64,000 nt of DNA from Chrysoperla carnea (Eukaryota > Arthropoda > Insecta > Neuroptera > Chrysopidae): positions 72,289,597 to 72,353,596 of the forward strand of contig NC_058341.1 of the NCBI RefSeq assembly GCF_905475395.1. The letters run 5' to 3'. This document shows, one piece after another, positions 1 through 9,524 of the stretch. Numbering within the stretch: position 1 is the first letter of the stretch; the number at the start of each line of letters is the position of its first letter. A program made the translations under genes and the position numbers. The notes below the pieces were generated by a model, which searched no databases, had not been told where the DNA came from, and was given only the letters and a program-made list of their open reading frames with translations.

Positions 1-60
1 TGTACACATAAAGATGCCATCTTCACAAGGGCAGCCTTTTTTTTTCTTTTTTTTTTTTTG

Positions 61-302
61 ACACAGCCCTGCGTTTCAGAAATGCTGATCGCGGTATTTT
101 AGCAATGTCAGTCATATGCCGTAATATTTCCAAATTAATTTTTGGAACATCTGTCGCAAAATCCATAATTTGAGAATATCGTATTACAACTTTCTTCCTG
201 GAATCATCAGATAGTCCTTTACACCTTCTCCATTTGGTGACACCGGCATTAATTTTTCCGTGAATCAGGTAGTTCTCCCAGGACCTCGAGTAGTTCAGGA
301 TC
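61..302 (-). pseudogene. coding-like relic, unknown product
   Basis: The minus strand reads 81 codons without a stop, with a balanced amino-acid composition unlike the AT-rich noise around it (it includes SWENYLIHGKINAGVTKW and EILRHMTDIAKIPRSAF). A TAG stop interrupts the frame just upstream, and the frame runs downstream into a poly-A/G stretch (poly-T on +). I do not recognise the family. It could be a transposon protein fragment or an exon of a gene lying to the left. It is probably a relic, because no splice sites or start codon convincingly frame it. Confidence 0.35.
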
Positions 303-463
303 TAGTTGACATTAGGTTGATTTTCTATCATAAATTGATTCTCGGCACTGTTATAATTTTTTGCGGATATTTTGTTGCATAATGTTTTTAATCATGTGTA
401 TAAGTTACTCGTCTGAAGCTACCCTCAAAAGTGTTTATTTTTATTAAAACTTTTGATTTAATA

Positions 464-466
<3 letters not shown>

Positions 467-500
<34 letters not shown>

Positions 501-501
501 T
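467..501. repeat. (ATT)n microsatellite
   Basis: About eleven perfect ATT units followed by a T run. No gene is seen between 303 and this point. Confidence 0.9.
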
Positions 502-504
502 TTT

Positions 505-1470
505 ATATTAATAAAGGTACTCGTGTGGAGCTACCATTATAAGTAATCATTTATTAGACTATGCTATTTTTGTAATTATATTTTTGAACTGAAAAGTGAA
601 AATATATATTTTGCCAGAAAAAATTGGTATATAGATTTTTTGGAATCGCTCGTGTGGAGCTCACTTACTATACTGTAGCCAATCAGATTATTTTAGTACC
701 TTCTTATTGAAATTGGCCAAAACAAGTGTATAAAAGTTCGTGTAGAATATTTTATACTATTTTTATCGTTCGTATGGAACTGGGTGTCGTTCTTGTGTAA
801 CTACCCCGATGAACCTTCGTGTGGAAGATTTATCATATTTATATATATTTATTTATTTAAAAAGGAAATTTTTTAAATATAATTTAGTACTTTTCTTATT
901 GAAATTGGCCTAAAATAGTGTATAAAAATTTGTGTGGAATATTTTATACTATTTTTTATCGTTAAATGGAACTGCGTGTCGTTCGTGTGGAACTACCGGG
1001 ATGAATCTTCGGATGGAAGATTTACTTTAAATATTTATTTAAAAATGAAATTTTTTAATATAATTTAGTACTTCTTTCATTGAAATTGGCCTCAAATAGT
1101 GTATAAAAATTTGTGTGGGATATTTTATACTATTTTTTATCGTTCGTATGGAACTGGGTGACGTTCGTGTGGAACTACCCTGATGAACCTTCGTGTGGAA
1201 GATTCATCGTTATTTATTTTATATATATTTATTTAAAAATGAAATTTTTAAATATAATTTAGTACTTTTCTTATTGAAATTGGCCTAAAATAGTGAATAA
1301 AAAATTTGTGTGGAATATTTTACACTATTTTTTATCGTTCGTATGGAACCAGGTGTCGTTCGTATGGAACTACCCTGATGAACCTTCGTGTGGAAGATTT
1401 ATCGTTATTTATTTTATATATTTATTTAAAAATGCAATTTTTTAAATATAATTTAGTACCTTACTTTCAG
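505..1470. repeat. satellite of ~181-194 bp, about 4 units
   Basis: The anchor TTGAAATTGGCC recurs at 707, 899, 1080 and 1274, giving spacings of 192, 181 and 194 bp. Each unit also contains several copies of a short motif, CGTGTGGAA or CGTGTGGAGCT, so a short sub-repeat is nested inside the longer period. Shorter copies of the motif already appear near 515 and 650, before the regular array. The 71-codon reading frame at 1306-1521 is simply open sequence inside the satellite. Confidence 0.85.
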
Positions 1471-1854
1471 AGGTTGACAGGTATTTATTCTGATCTCGGT
1501 GTGCTTTTGAAAATCCTTTAAGCTGTTTGTCAAATTATCTATTTGCTGTTGCATGGTTTATATCCTTTTATGTTTCTTGGAGTGCTTCTCTAAGGGATAA
1601 TGTGAACGATCTCTCTTCTTTGACTTCTTCATGATGAAAATTTCTTTATTTGAACATTATTAAAAATTATTTTTGATTAACTAAAAATTTTCGCTGTATG
1701 CAGTTACCTACACAAAAACAATATGAAGTAACAAGAACGTATCCGTAGAGATAGAAGACCGCGGAATATTTTCAATTTAAATCTCTAAAGTGTGTAGTTA
1801 CCTTTGTACATAAACAGTACTACAAGTAGTCAATCATCGAGAACGAGACGCGAG
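1471..1854. other. no gene seen
   Basis: AT-rich sequence without a supported gene or clear repeat. Confidence 0.5.
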
Positions 1855-2610
1855 TATAATTAAATTGGCTATCTTTTTTTGTAAAATATTTTGTTTTTGT
1901 ATCACTAATCGTTTATACGACTATGACCATTAATTTTTTGATATTTGGACCGATATCTCTTCTAATATTTGTTTAAACAATAAAATGCAAATAACTTAAC
2001 TTCTAAATTGACACATATTCTAAAACTTTTACTTTAAACATTTCTTTTTAAAATTAATATTATTGAAGATATCACGCATTCAAAGTCGATATACTGCTAC
2101 AGATAACTGAAAATTTTTTCTTGCACTAAAGTACAGAAGTTTTTTTTCCCCTAAAAATAGATTTATTATCATGCACTGAATGTAAGTACACAAAATCTGT
2201 ACAAATTTGTAACCGTGCACTTTAAGTCAAAAATGTTAATGACCTTTTTATTTGCAGATAATTTCCTATCTTTTTAGTCATTTTTTTTCTTTATCGTAAA
2301 AAAAAATTTGAAGAGGTACTCTCTGCTTTTGCAGGTAATAAAAAAAATTATTTACTGGAAATTATGTCACTATCATTAATATTTTTCATATATTTATTGA
2401 ATTTTTATCATTACCCTATGAATTCTTCTTTTTTATCAATCTTGCACCCGGCGCGGTGGTTGTAACATGAAACGCGTAATATCTTCAACAATATCTGTTA
2501 AGAAAGATGAGTATAAAGTCAAAGTTTTAGAAAATTTGTAGATTTAAAAGTTAAGTTATTAGGATTTAATTGTATAAACATTAGAAGAGACATCTGTCAA
2601 ATAATCAATA
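1855..2610. mobile_element. fold-back element FB copy A, left part
   Basis: Positions 1900-2090 are repeated in inverted orientation at 2472-2615; shared words include ATATTATTGAAGATATNACGC and AAAGTTTTAGAAAATTTGTA. The same arms and core occur at 8796-9083 plus 11623-12120 (copy B) and at 59120-60330 (copy C). The element is non-coding. The long inverted arms and lack of a transposase suggest a non-autonomous DNA element. Copy A is split by a LINE at about 2610 and resumes at about 3990. Confidence 0.8.
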
Positions 2611-2904
2611 ATCATAATAATAATAATAATAATAATAATATTTTATTCGTTCTCTTTCGATATACAATGTATACATAGAATTCGTCCAAAAAAAAAAAAA
2701 AAAAATCATGTAAAATATATAATAAAAGATAGTGCGGTGATGGCCGACTTTTCGTAGACTATCCCGATATTCACCTTAAAAGTCGTGGAAAACCATCAAA
2801 AACTCACGAGTAGGATAGCTGGCATCCGTAAAAGTAAGAATGTCTAAAAAAATAAATATGAAATTTGTTTACCTAAAACAAAAAATAATATATTAAGTAA
2901 ATTT

Positions 2905-3215
2905 CTTTTTCCGGTGATAAAAAAATCTACCGGAAAGTGTCAAGTATTATTAAGAAAATAAATATTGATACCGTTGTATAAAAATTTCCACGGTACATGT
3001 TATATAATAAAAAAGAAAAAAATTGATTACCGGTGTATAAAAAAATTTCCACGGTAAATGTCATACTATCAAGTTAAAATTTTGATTTCCAGTGTACAAA
3101 AATTACCACGGCAATGTCATTTAATTAAAAAATAAATAAATTTATTAATCAATTAATATAAAATTATCGAATTCCGGTGATTAAAGATCAACACGGAAAG
3201 TGTCAGAAATTAAAA
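2905..3215 (-). repeat. ~60-bp tandem repeats in the LINE 3' region
   Basis: Five degenerate units begin at about 2910, 2969, 3030, 3089 and 3173. Each has the form CCGGTG(T)A..AAA..CCACGG..ATGTCA. The two ends of each core (CCGGTG and CACGG) are nearly complementary, so each unit could form a short hairpin. They lie downstream of the RT stop in element orientation. Confidence 0.75.
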
Positions 3216-3980
3216 ATGTCATTAACGGTTGACACTTTACTATTATTTTACTATAAAAAAGAATTGCAAGATACCTCGTGTTTTTTTTTTTAAATGAATA
3301 TTTACACCTGGGATGAACATATTCGGATGGATTTCGAATCATGTAACGATTGCCCTGATTTATAATAATTTCGAACACATTTCTATTTTGGATAAAAAAT
3401 TGTAGATTTCAAAAATATAATTAGAGTGAAATGTCAGTATTTTATTGATCGGAAAGAATATTTTACTACTTTCAGCTTTTTTTAAGTTAAAAATAATTCT
3501 AATTTTTCTTTTCTGTATTTTAAATATTTTCGAGGCATTCACTGAAGCACCCCATATTACTATGCCATATGTCATAATTGGAGCAAAATTTGCATAGTTA
3601 ACTGACAGTAATGTCTTTTGGTCAACACTTGATCTTAACGCTCTTAATTGAAAACACACTCTGCTCAATCTTACACATAAGGTGTCAATATGAGATTTCA
3701 AATTCATTCCTGAATCTATTTCAACTCCTAGAAATGTCGTTTTACTTTCAAACAGATTATGCGTAAAGGTGACTCCACCACCAAAACACACAATTGCTGT
3801 TTTGTTACGATTTAGAAGCAAACCGTTTTTGTGGCACCAGCTGTCCTTTAATTCCAGTACATTGTTAATGACTTTCATAAGCTCATCGGTATCTTTATGT
3901 GAAACAACGATGGTCGTATCATCGGCAAAGAGTGCAACTTTACAAAATAATTTACTAAATGAATTTATAAGTAAGTAATA
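3181..3980 (-). pseudogene. reverse transcriptase C-terminus of jockey-like LINE
   Basis: The reading frame opens with the catalytic motif LFADDTT (around 3920), then the thumb segment KTTFLGVEIDSGMNLKSHID and the typical MTYGIVIWGAS and FKIQKRKIRIIFNL motifs. The frame stops at 3360. The continuation of the family C-terminus (YMIRNPSEYVHPRCKYSF) lies in another frame at 3181-3378, so one frameshift near 3365 breaks the gene. Only the palm end and thumb survive, so it cannot encode a working enzyme. Confidence 0.85.
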
Positions 3981-3989
3981 ATAAATTTA

Positions 3990-4275
3990 TAATAAGTAAG
4001 TCATCATAGTCGTATACGTCATAGACGGTTGGTGATACCAACAAAAATATTTTCCAAAAAATGTAGCAAATATAATTATCTACAATAAAGATTATTATCA
4101 TTTTTATGGAGATATAGCCCATAACGGTTTTCCTAAAATGAAGGCACTTCCCCTGCCAATTTTTGTAAGGAATTTGTGTATTTACATTTAGTACGTGATA
4201 CTGAACCTATTTAAATAAAAAATAACTCCTGTAATTTAGTGCATTATGGACAAGAGTAACGAGCTATATAACCTG
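3990..4275. mobile_element. FB copy A, right part
   Basis: Matches the right side of FB copy C (60060-60300), including GATATAGCCNAAAACGGTTT, TTTACATTCAGTACGTGATA and AATAACTCCTGTAATTTAGT. It resumes FB after the LINE. Confidence 0.8.
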
Positions 4276-4616
4276 TACTATATTACCTTGGAAACATTTG
4301 AAATTAAACAAAATTTTTAAATAAACGGTTAAAAAAACAGTTCTTGCTCTTTAAGAATCCTTTTGCTGATTTGTAATAGTTATTGAGATATTTACAAATT
4401 CCTCTCCCTTTGTTCTGATAAATTGCTTATAACTTTTGCAATTTTTTTTGCGATAGTTGAAATTTTTCGCCTTTTTTTCTCCTCGTATAATTGAATAAAT
4501 TTTGATTTTCCAAATTCAACAAATTTCAAAGAGTCAAAGATACTTTAAATTTTTGTAATGTCAAATTTTAATTCTATCTAATTTTAATTCAAAATTTTAG
4601 TTAAAAATTCGATAAA

Positions 4617-4963
4617 ATGGCCAAATTAATAAGTATTATTAATTTTGTTGTGGTTTTGGGCCTTATTATTCAATTAGTTTTAACACAGTTTTTTTAGACT
4701 CCGTGCTAAAAAATGTTTGCTAATTTTTAATTTTTTTATATCACAATAGCTGAAGTGCGAAGTTTATCGAAGCTATCTAAATATTCAGATTCATGTAAGC
4801 CTGTTTGTGGTAAAAAGGTTTAGCCAGCTACACATAGACATTATTTCCTACAAGAAAAAGCGTACAGAGCTTACTGTAGAAAGCAAGTATCTTTTCATAT
4901 GACGTGCAGCTTCGAGATTTTGTTAATTATTCATAAATATCATTGAAATGGCATTCAAAATCA
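4617..4963 (+). pseudogene. secreted cysteine-peptide relic, copy 1
   Basis: Exon 1 starts with ATG and encodes a hydrophobic leader (MAKLISIINFVVVLGLIIQ). After a short intron, the acceptor CACAATAG at 4742-4749 opens an exon with SDSCKPVCGKK and later AYRAYC and MTC. Compared with the copy at 61111, three bases of the splice donor (GTA) are missing here, and a TAG interrupts the frame after CGKKV. Beyond the TAG the frame stays open to a TGA near 4960, which suggests the ancestral peptide had four cysteines (C-x3-C then C-x9-C). PVCG followed by Y..YC resembles a Kazal inhibitor, but the spacing is wrong, so that is only a suggestion. Confidence 0.5.
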
Positions 4964-5040
4964 ACCAAAGGATAAATTGTTATTATTAATTTTGCGATGA
5001 AAAATTATTATTTATATGAGATAAAAAATGGAAAATTATT

Positions 5041-5480
5041 ATTAATGGGGGTCATACTGTCATAGATACTATTATGTGCTATTATACCATGTATAGATGA
5101 AATATAATCAAAGTATATTAAGTTGAGTCTCAAGTTTGTAACGCTTAAAGATATTAAAATCACCTAATTAGTCAATTTTTGGTTGTCCGTCCGTCCGCCA
5201 ACAGGATAATTCAAGAACGAAAAGGGATATCAAGCTGAAATTTTATAGGGTGCTTAGGACGTAAAAAGTGAGTTATTAATCGTGAATAAGCAACTTAGGT
5301 CAATTGAGTCGTGCGTCCGTTGGGCCCCACTTGTAAACCATTAAAGAAAAAAAGTTAATATGTAAAAAATGCTTCTTATACAAAAATAAACAACTGTTGT
5401 TGCTTGATGGAGCAAGTTTAAATGTAAAAGTGATTCCTTATTAAAAAAATTAACAACTTTTGTTTGAAATATATTTTTTC
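5041..5480 (+). repeat. family R repeat, partial copy
   Basis: Contains the hallmark segments of family R: AAGTTTGTAACGCTTAAA, GGTTGTCCGTCCGTCC, GATATCAAGCTGAAATTT, AGGACGTAAAAAGTGAG, and the T-rich AACAACTNTTGTTTGAAA region. At least eight other copies lie in this window. It is closest to 62525-62890, including the shared 5' flank GTCATACTGTCATAGATACT. It is non-coding. Confidence 0.85.
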
Positions 5481-5863
5481 GTCAACATTTTCTACAAAAC
5501 TAAAGATAGGGAGTTGACAAGTTGCATCTAGCTTCAAGTAGAAGAACGAAAAAAAATCTAAAAACACTTTCAAAAATTTCGAAATTTTGTAAAAGTTTCT
5601 TCTAGAATTTTTTTCGCTTTTTAGAATGATTTTTCGTATATAGCACCAAAGTTTTTGTAAACATTTCACAACAAATTATTTAGTGGGTTTGAAAAATTAT
5701 TTTATCGACCTTAATTTATATCTGAAATTTGGTATCGTTTATGAGATAGGTGTGTCCAAGTTCGCTATAACTTCGCTAGAATTGTTTTATGGCTTGATCT
5801 TTAACAGTTGTTCATTTTATCAATTCAGAGTCAGGTATAGGACCTTTATTCCAGTTCCGAGTC

Positions 5864-6200
5864 TTATTTCCTGCATGCTTTATGGATCAAAATGCTTTCG
5901 TAAGCATCTAAACTATTGTGATGTCTAACAGATTTAATTAACTTGGCAGGTAGAATTTTGTGTTTTGTATTTAAAACATGGTCTGCAATGCAAGATTTCT
6001 CGATTCGATGATTCTTGACATCGCTTATATGTTCTTTTTCGCGGATTGACATATGTCGCTTGGTCTGCCTCAAATAAATTTTAGAACAATTCTAGCAAGA
6101 ACTTTGGTAGATACCCGATTTCTGGGCGTCCAGCATTTGATCGTTGGTTTGAACCAAGGTGTGTTGTAATTTCTGAGATGTAAAACCAACTGAAATTCCA
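5864..6200 (-). pseudogene. GIY-YIG endonuclease domain of Penelope-like element (minus copy)
   Basis: The minus strand encodes SGIYQSSCKNCSKIYL-like sequence (one codon changed to stop), then RQTKRHMSIREKEHI, SCIADHVLNTKHKI and NSLDAYESILIHK. These fit the GIY-YIG nuclease module that follows the RT in canonical Penelope elements. Stops separate it from the RT, so the fusion protein is broken. Confidence 0.75.
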
Positions 6201-6414
6201 GATTTGTTCAAAATTCTATATATATCTTGTTATTAAAATGGTTAAATATAACTCTAGCCTACTTATTCTTTTCGGAAACTTTCTCAAAAGAGGTTGTATC
6301 CCTAATTCCTTTACGCCATTGGCATTTTCGGAGGATAGAATCTACAACATCGGTTGATCAACCATTAAAAACGGCAACGTTTTTAATGCATTTTAATTCC
6401 TTAAGATAAGAAGA

Positions 6415-7236
6415 TCAAGAAAGTAGAATATTTATCAATCTATTTATTAAAGTGTGAAAAACTGCTAATTTTTGACTTTTGTGACAAAAAGAATATAATG
6501 TCATGTACCTGTCAGTATGAGTCGGTTTTCTATAAATATCAAAATCGAACTTGTTTTTATGACGGGACATTAATAGGTCCAAAAATGGTAAAGAACCATT
6601 CGACTCAAATTCGGTTGTGAAATTTATATTTTCGTGTTCACCGTTGATGTGTTCCATAAATTCCGATATATTTAATTTGGAACTGTCATAAACGGCGAAA
6701 ATGTCGACTGCGTATCGATACCAAATTTTTGGGAAATTATTATTATATTTGTCTTTTAATTTTATTTCTAAATTGCTCATGAATAAATTAGCTAGAAACG
6801 GTGATAGTGGGTTGCCCATAGAGGTACCCTGAGGTTGTTTGTAATAGGCCCCTTTGAAAACAAAAAGATTTTGTCTCATACAAAGTCGTGTCAACGAAAA
6901 ATATTTAATGATGATTTCGCTGTTGACACCACTCTCCATGAGCCAATTTTCAAGTAGATTTAAAGTCATTTCGATTGGGACACTGGGATATAGAGCAGTG
7001 ACATCAAAACAAATGAGCCTATCTTGGGGTTCTAAAACAACATCCTTAATGTTATCTACTAGCTCCAAATTGTTTTTAATCGAGAAACTTTTTGGTGCGG
7101 GTAGATTATTAAATTTCGAAACAAGCCATTTAGCAATTTTAAAGGAAAGAGCGTTAATGCCAGAAACTATTGGTCTAAAACTATTGTCTGATTTATGAAT
7201 TTTCGGTAAGAAGTATAACGTATATAGGTTTCTCTA
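6415..7236 (-). pseudogene. Penelope-like reverse transcriptase (minus copy)
   Basis: The open frame extends past the first start-like codon (7068) up to about 7236, where LPKIHK and RPIVSGINALSFKIAKWL, the conserved N-terminal RT motifs of Penelope-like elements, are seen. It continues with FDVTALYPSVPI, QPQGTSMGNPLSPFLANLF, LPFLDLL and IYRKPTHTDRYM. The catalytic box reads YAVD where the sister copy has YVDD, so a metal-binding aspartate is lost. The frame ends at a stop before the linker to the GIY-YIG domain. The 5' end of the RT is missing at the head-to-head junction. Confidence 0.88.
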
Positions 7237-7261
7237 AAAAGTTTCTCGATTAATCGATTAA

Positions 7262-7855
7262 AAACAATTTGGAGCTAGTAGATAACATTAAGGATGTTGT
7301 TTTAGAACCCCAAGATAGGCTCATTTCTTTCGATGTCACTGCTCTACATACCAGTGTCCCTTCTGTAATACCAGTGTAATCTACTTTAAAATTGGCTCAT
7401 GGAGAGTGGTGTCAACAGCGAAATCATCATTGAATATTTTTCGTTGACACGACTTTGTATGAGACAAAATCTTTTTGTTTTCAAAGGGGCCCATTACAAA
7501 CAGATCCAGGGTACCTCTATGGGCATCTAACTATTACTGTTTCTAGCCAATTTATTCATGAGCCATTGAGAAATTAAATTAAAAGACAAATATAATAATA
7601 ATTTTCCAAAAATATGGTATCGATACGTAGACGACGTTTTCGCCGTTTAGAGAACCGAATTTGAGTCGAATGGTTCTTTACCATTTTTAGACCTATTAAT
7701 TTCCCGTCATAAAAACCAGTTCGATTTTGATATTTATAGAAAACCGACTCATACTGACAGATACATCACATCAGATTCTTGTTGTCACAGAAGTCAAAAA
7801 TTTGCAGTTTTTCACACTTTAATAAATAGATTGATAAATATTCTACTTTCTTGAT
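7262..7855 (+). pseudogene. Penelope-like reverse transcriptase (plus copy)
   Basis: Keeps an intact catalytic box (WYRYVDDVFAV near 7618-7650) but is frameshifted in the LYPSVPI region, has QPQG changed and stops after GTSMG, and lacks the stretch between the catalytic box and TEFESNGSLPFLDLL. The remaining RKPTHTDRYI and FHTLINRLINILLS segments match the minus copy. It is non-functional. Confidence 0.8.
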
Positions 7856-8059
7856 CTTCTTATCTTAAGGAATTAAAATGCATTAAAAACGTTGCCGATT
7901 TTAATGCAACCGATATTGTAGATTCTATCCTTCGAAAATGCCAATGCGGTAAAGGAATTAGGGATACAACCTCTTTTGCGAAAGTTTCCGAAAAGAATAA
8001 GTGGGCTGCACTTATATTTAACCAACATTGTAATAACAAGATAGATAGAATTTTCAAGG

Positions 8060-8340
8060 ATCGAATTCCGGACACCCAGAAATCGAGTATCTACCAAATT
8101 TCTTGCTCGAATTGTCCTAAAATTTACTTGCTGCAGACCAAGCGACAGATGTCAATCCGCGAAAAAATAACATATAAGCGATGCCAAGAATCATCGAATC
8201 GAGAAATCTTGCATTGCGGACCATGTTTTAAATACAGAACACAAAATTCTACCTGCCAAGTTAATTAAATCTGTTAGACATCACAATAGTTTAGATGCTT
8301 ACGAAAGCATATTGATCCATAAAGCTTGCTGGAAATAAGA
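8060..8340 (+). pseudogene. GIY-YIG endonuclease domain of Penelope-like element (plus copy)
   Basis: IPDTQKSSIYQISCSNCPKI is followed by QTKRQMSIREK; a frameshift near 8170 then moves the rest (NHRIEKSCIADHVL and SLDAYESILIHKACWK) into another frame. The QISCSNC spacing is clearer here than in the minus copy. Confidence 0.7.
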
Positions 8341-8630
8341 CTCGGAACTGGGATAAAGGTCCTATACCTGACTCTGAATTGATAAAATGGACAACTGTTA
8401 AAGGTCAAGCCATAAAACAATTCTAGCGAAGTTATAGCGAACTTGGACACACCTATCTCATAAACGATACCAAATTTCAGATATAAATTAAGGTCGATAA
8501 AATAATTTTTCAAACCCACTAAATAATTTGTTGTGAAATGTTTTTGTAAATCGTTACTGTTTTGCTCATTTATTTTTAACTTTTTAATTTTGTGTAAAAT
8601 GTTTGTAATGTGTTATATGAAGAAATTTTG

Positions 8631-8673
8631 CTACTGACGATGATTGCGTTGCAATCGAAATATCGATATTTAG
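8631..8673 (+). ncRNA. candidate hammerhead-ribozyme-like fold in Penelope 3' region
   Basis: CTGACGA (8634-8640) is followed, after one extra T, by the perfect stem GATTGC-GTT-GCAATC (8642-8656) and then GAAA (8657-8660). ATAT/ATAT flanking CG (8660-8669) can make a short stem III ending in the triplet ATT, and CTA (8631-8633) pairs with TAG (8671-8673) as stem I. This is the order of a type I hammerhead: CUGANGA, stem II, GAAA, stem III, NUH. The extra T before stem II and the two-base loop on stem III are deviations, so activity is doubtful. Hammerheads are known in Penelope-like elements. Confidence 0.45.
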
Positions 8674-8795
8674 AGACATGTAAGTCCGTTGTATGTTTTT
8701 TAATTGTGTTTTTTAAATAGAATTTCTTAATTTACAATTTTATTTCGAGTATCGTGGCATTTATTTCAATAACTATGTCTCAACTCGAAGTCAAC

Positions 8796-9083
8796 AAGAA
8801 TTCATCCTTATATAAATATTGTTAAAGATATTACGCGTTCAATATTGAATTACAGATAATTGAGAATTTTTTCTTGCACTAATTTACAGGAGTTATTTTG
8901 CCGCCATTTTGAGAAAAACCGTTACGGTCTATAACCCCGTAACCGTACACTTTTTAATCTTAAAAAAAATTTCAAGAGGTGATCGCTGCTTTTACAGGTA
9001 AGAAGGCAAATTTTTATTGCTAATCATGCCACTAACATTAACATTTTTCATATATTTATTGAATTTTTATTTTTACATTATAT
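8796..9083. mobile_element. fold-back element FB copy B, left part
   Basis: Matches FB copies A and C (AGATATTACGCGTTCAAT, TTTTTTCTTGCACTAA, CCGTTACGG-type core). It stops abruptly at 9083, where the pogo-like transposon begins, and resumes at 11624. Confidence 0.8.
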
Positions 9084-9524
9084 AGGGGAACCTGTTGTAC
9101 CTAGGCCAGTTTTTTTAATTTTGATTTATAAAAAACTTATGGTGCTAGTTACATCCGACTAGTTTGCATGTATGTAAAGATCATTTAATTAACTATACAT
9201 AATTCATTCATAAAACTGTGTATATTTTCAAAAACCTGGAACTACTAGTCACCTGAAAAAAGAGAAAACTATTTTAGGTACAAAAAAACCAGATGTACCA
9301 TGGACCGTGTCCGTTTTACCTTGGACAGACCAGTTTCCAATTGAAATTAATACTCAATTTGAAACTGCTAATTAATTGACTCCAATTTTTTTATTTTCTG
9401 TTGAAATTTATTTATTTTCTTATCCCCTGATATAAATTATATCAAAACATTCATTGATATCGCTGGATTAACAAAAATAAATCAGACTATGAATTAGGTA
9501 CTATTTTGAGATCAATTACTTATA

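Larger units (their letters stand above)
2607..3985 (-). mobile_element. 5'-truncated jockey-like LINE inserted in FB copy A
   Basis: Copy C of FB (near 60055) runs continuously through the point where copy A is interrupted, so it serves as an empty site. The insert reads on the minus strand: the C-terminal part of a reverse transcriptase, then a 3' region with tandem repeats, ending in an (ATT)n tail at 2607-2642. The 5' part (endonuclease and most of RT) is missing, as in typical incomplete target-primed reverse transcription. Confidence 0.8.
5655..7236 (-). mobile_element. Penelope-like element, inverted (minus) copy
   Basis: A truncated Penelope-like retroelement with a reverse transcriptase followed by a GIY-YIG endonuclease region on the minus strand. 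It meets a second copy of the same element head to head at about 7236. Homology with that copy ends near 5655 in the 3' region. Several stops and one catalytic substitution show that it is dead. Confidence 0.85.
7237..8795 (+). mobile_element. Penelope-like element, plus copy
   Basis: The plus-strand sister of 5655-7236, beginning at the mirror point with AAAAAGTTTCTCGATTA and a small duplicated ATCGATTA. It runs through RT, the GIY-YIG region and a longer 3' tail (8520-8795) that the minus copy lacks. The two copies differ by several indels, including a deletion of about 27 codons just after the catalytic box here. Confidence 0.8.

Noticed and set aside
7860..8519. Minus-strand frames at 7860-8519 and plus-strand frames at 5683-6409 and 6854-7198
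   Set aside because: Antisense shadows of the two Penelope-like copies.
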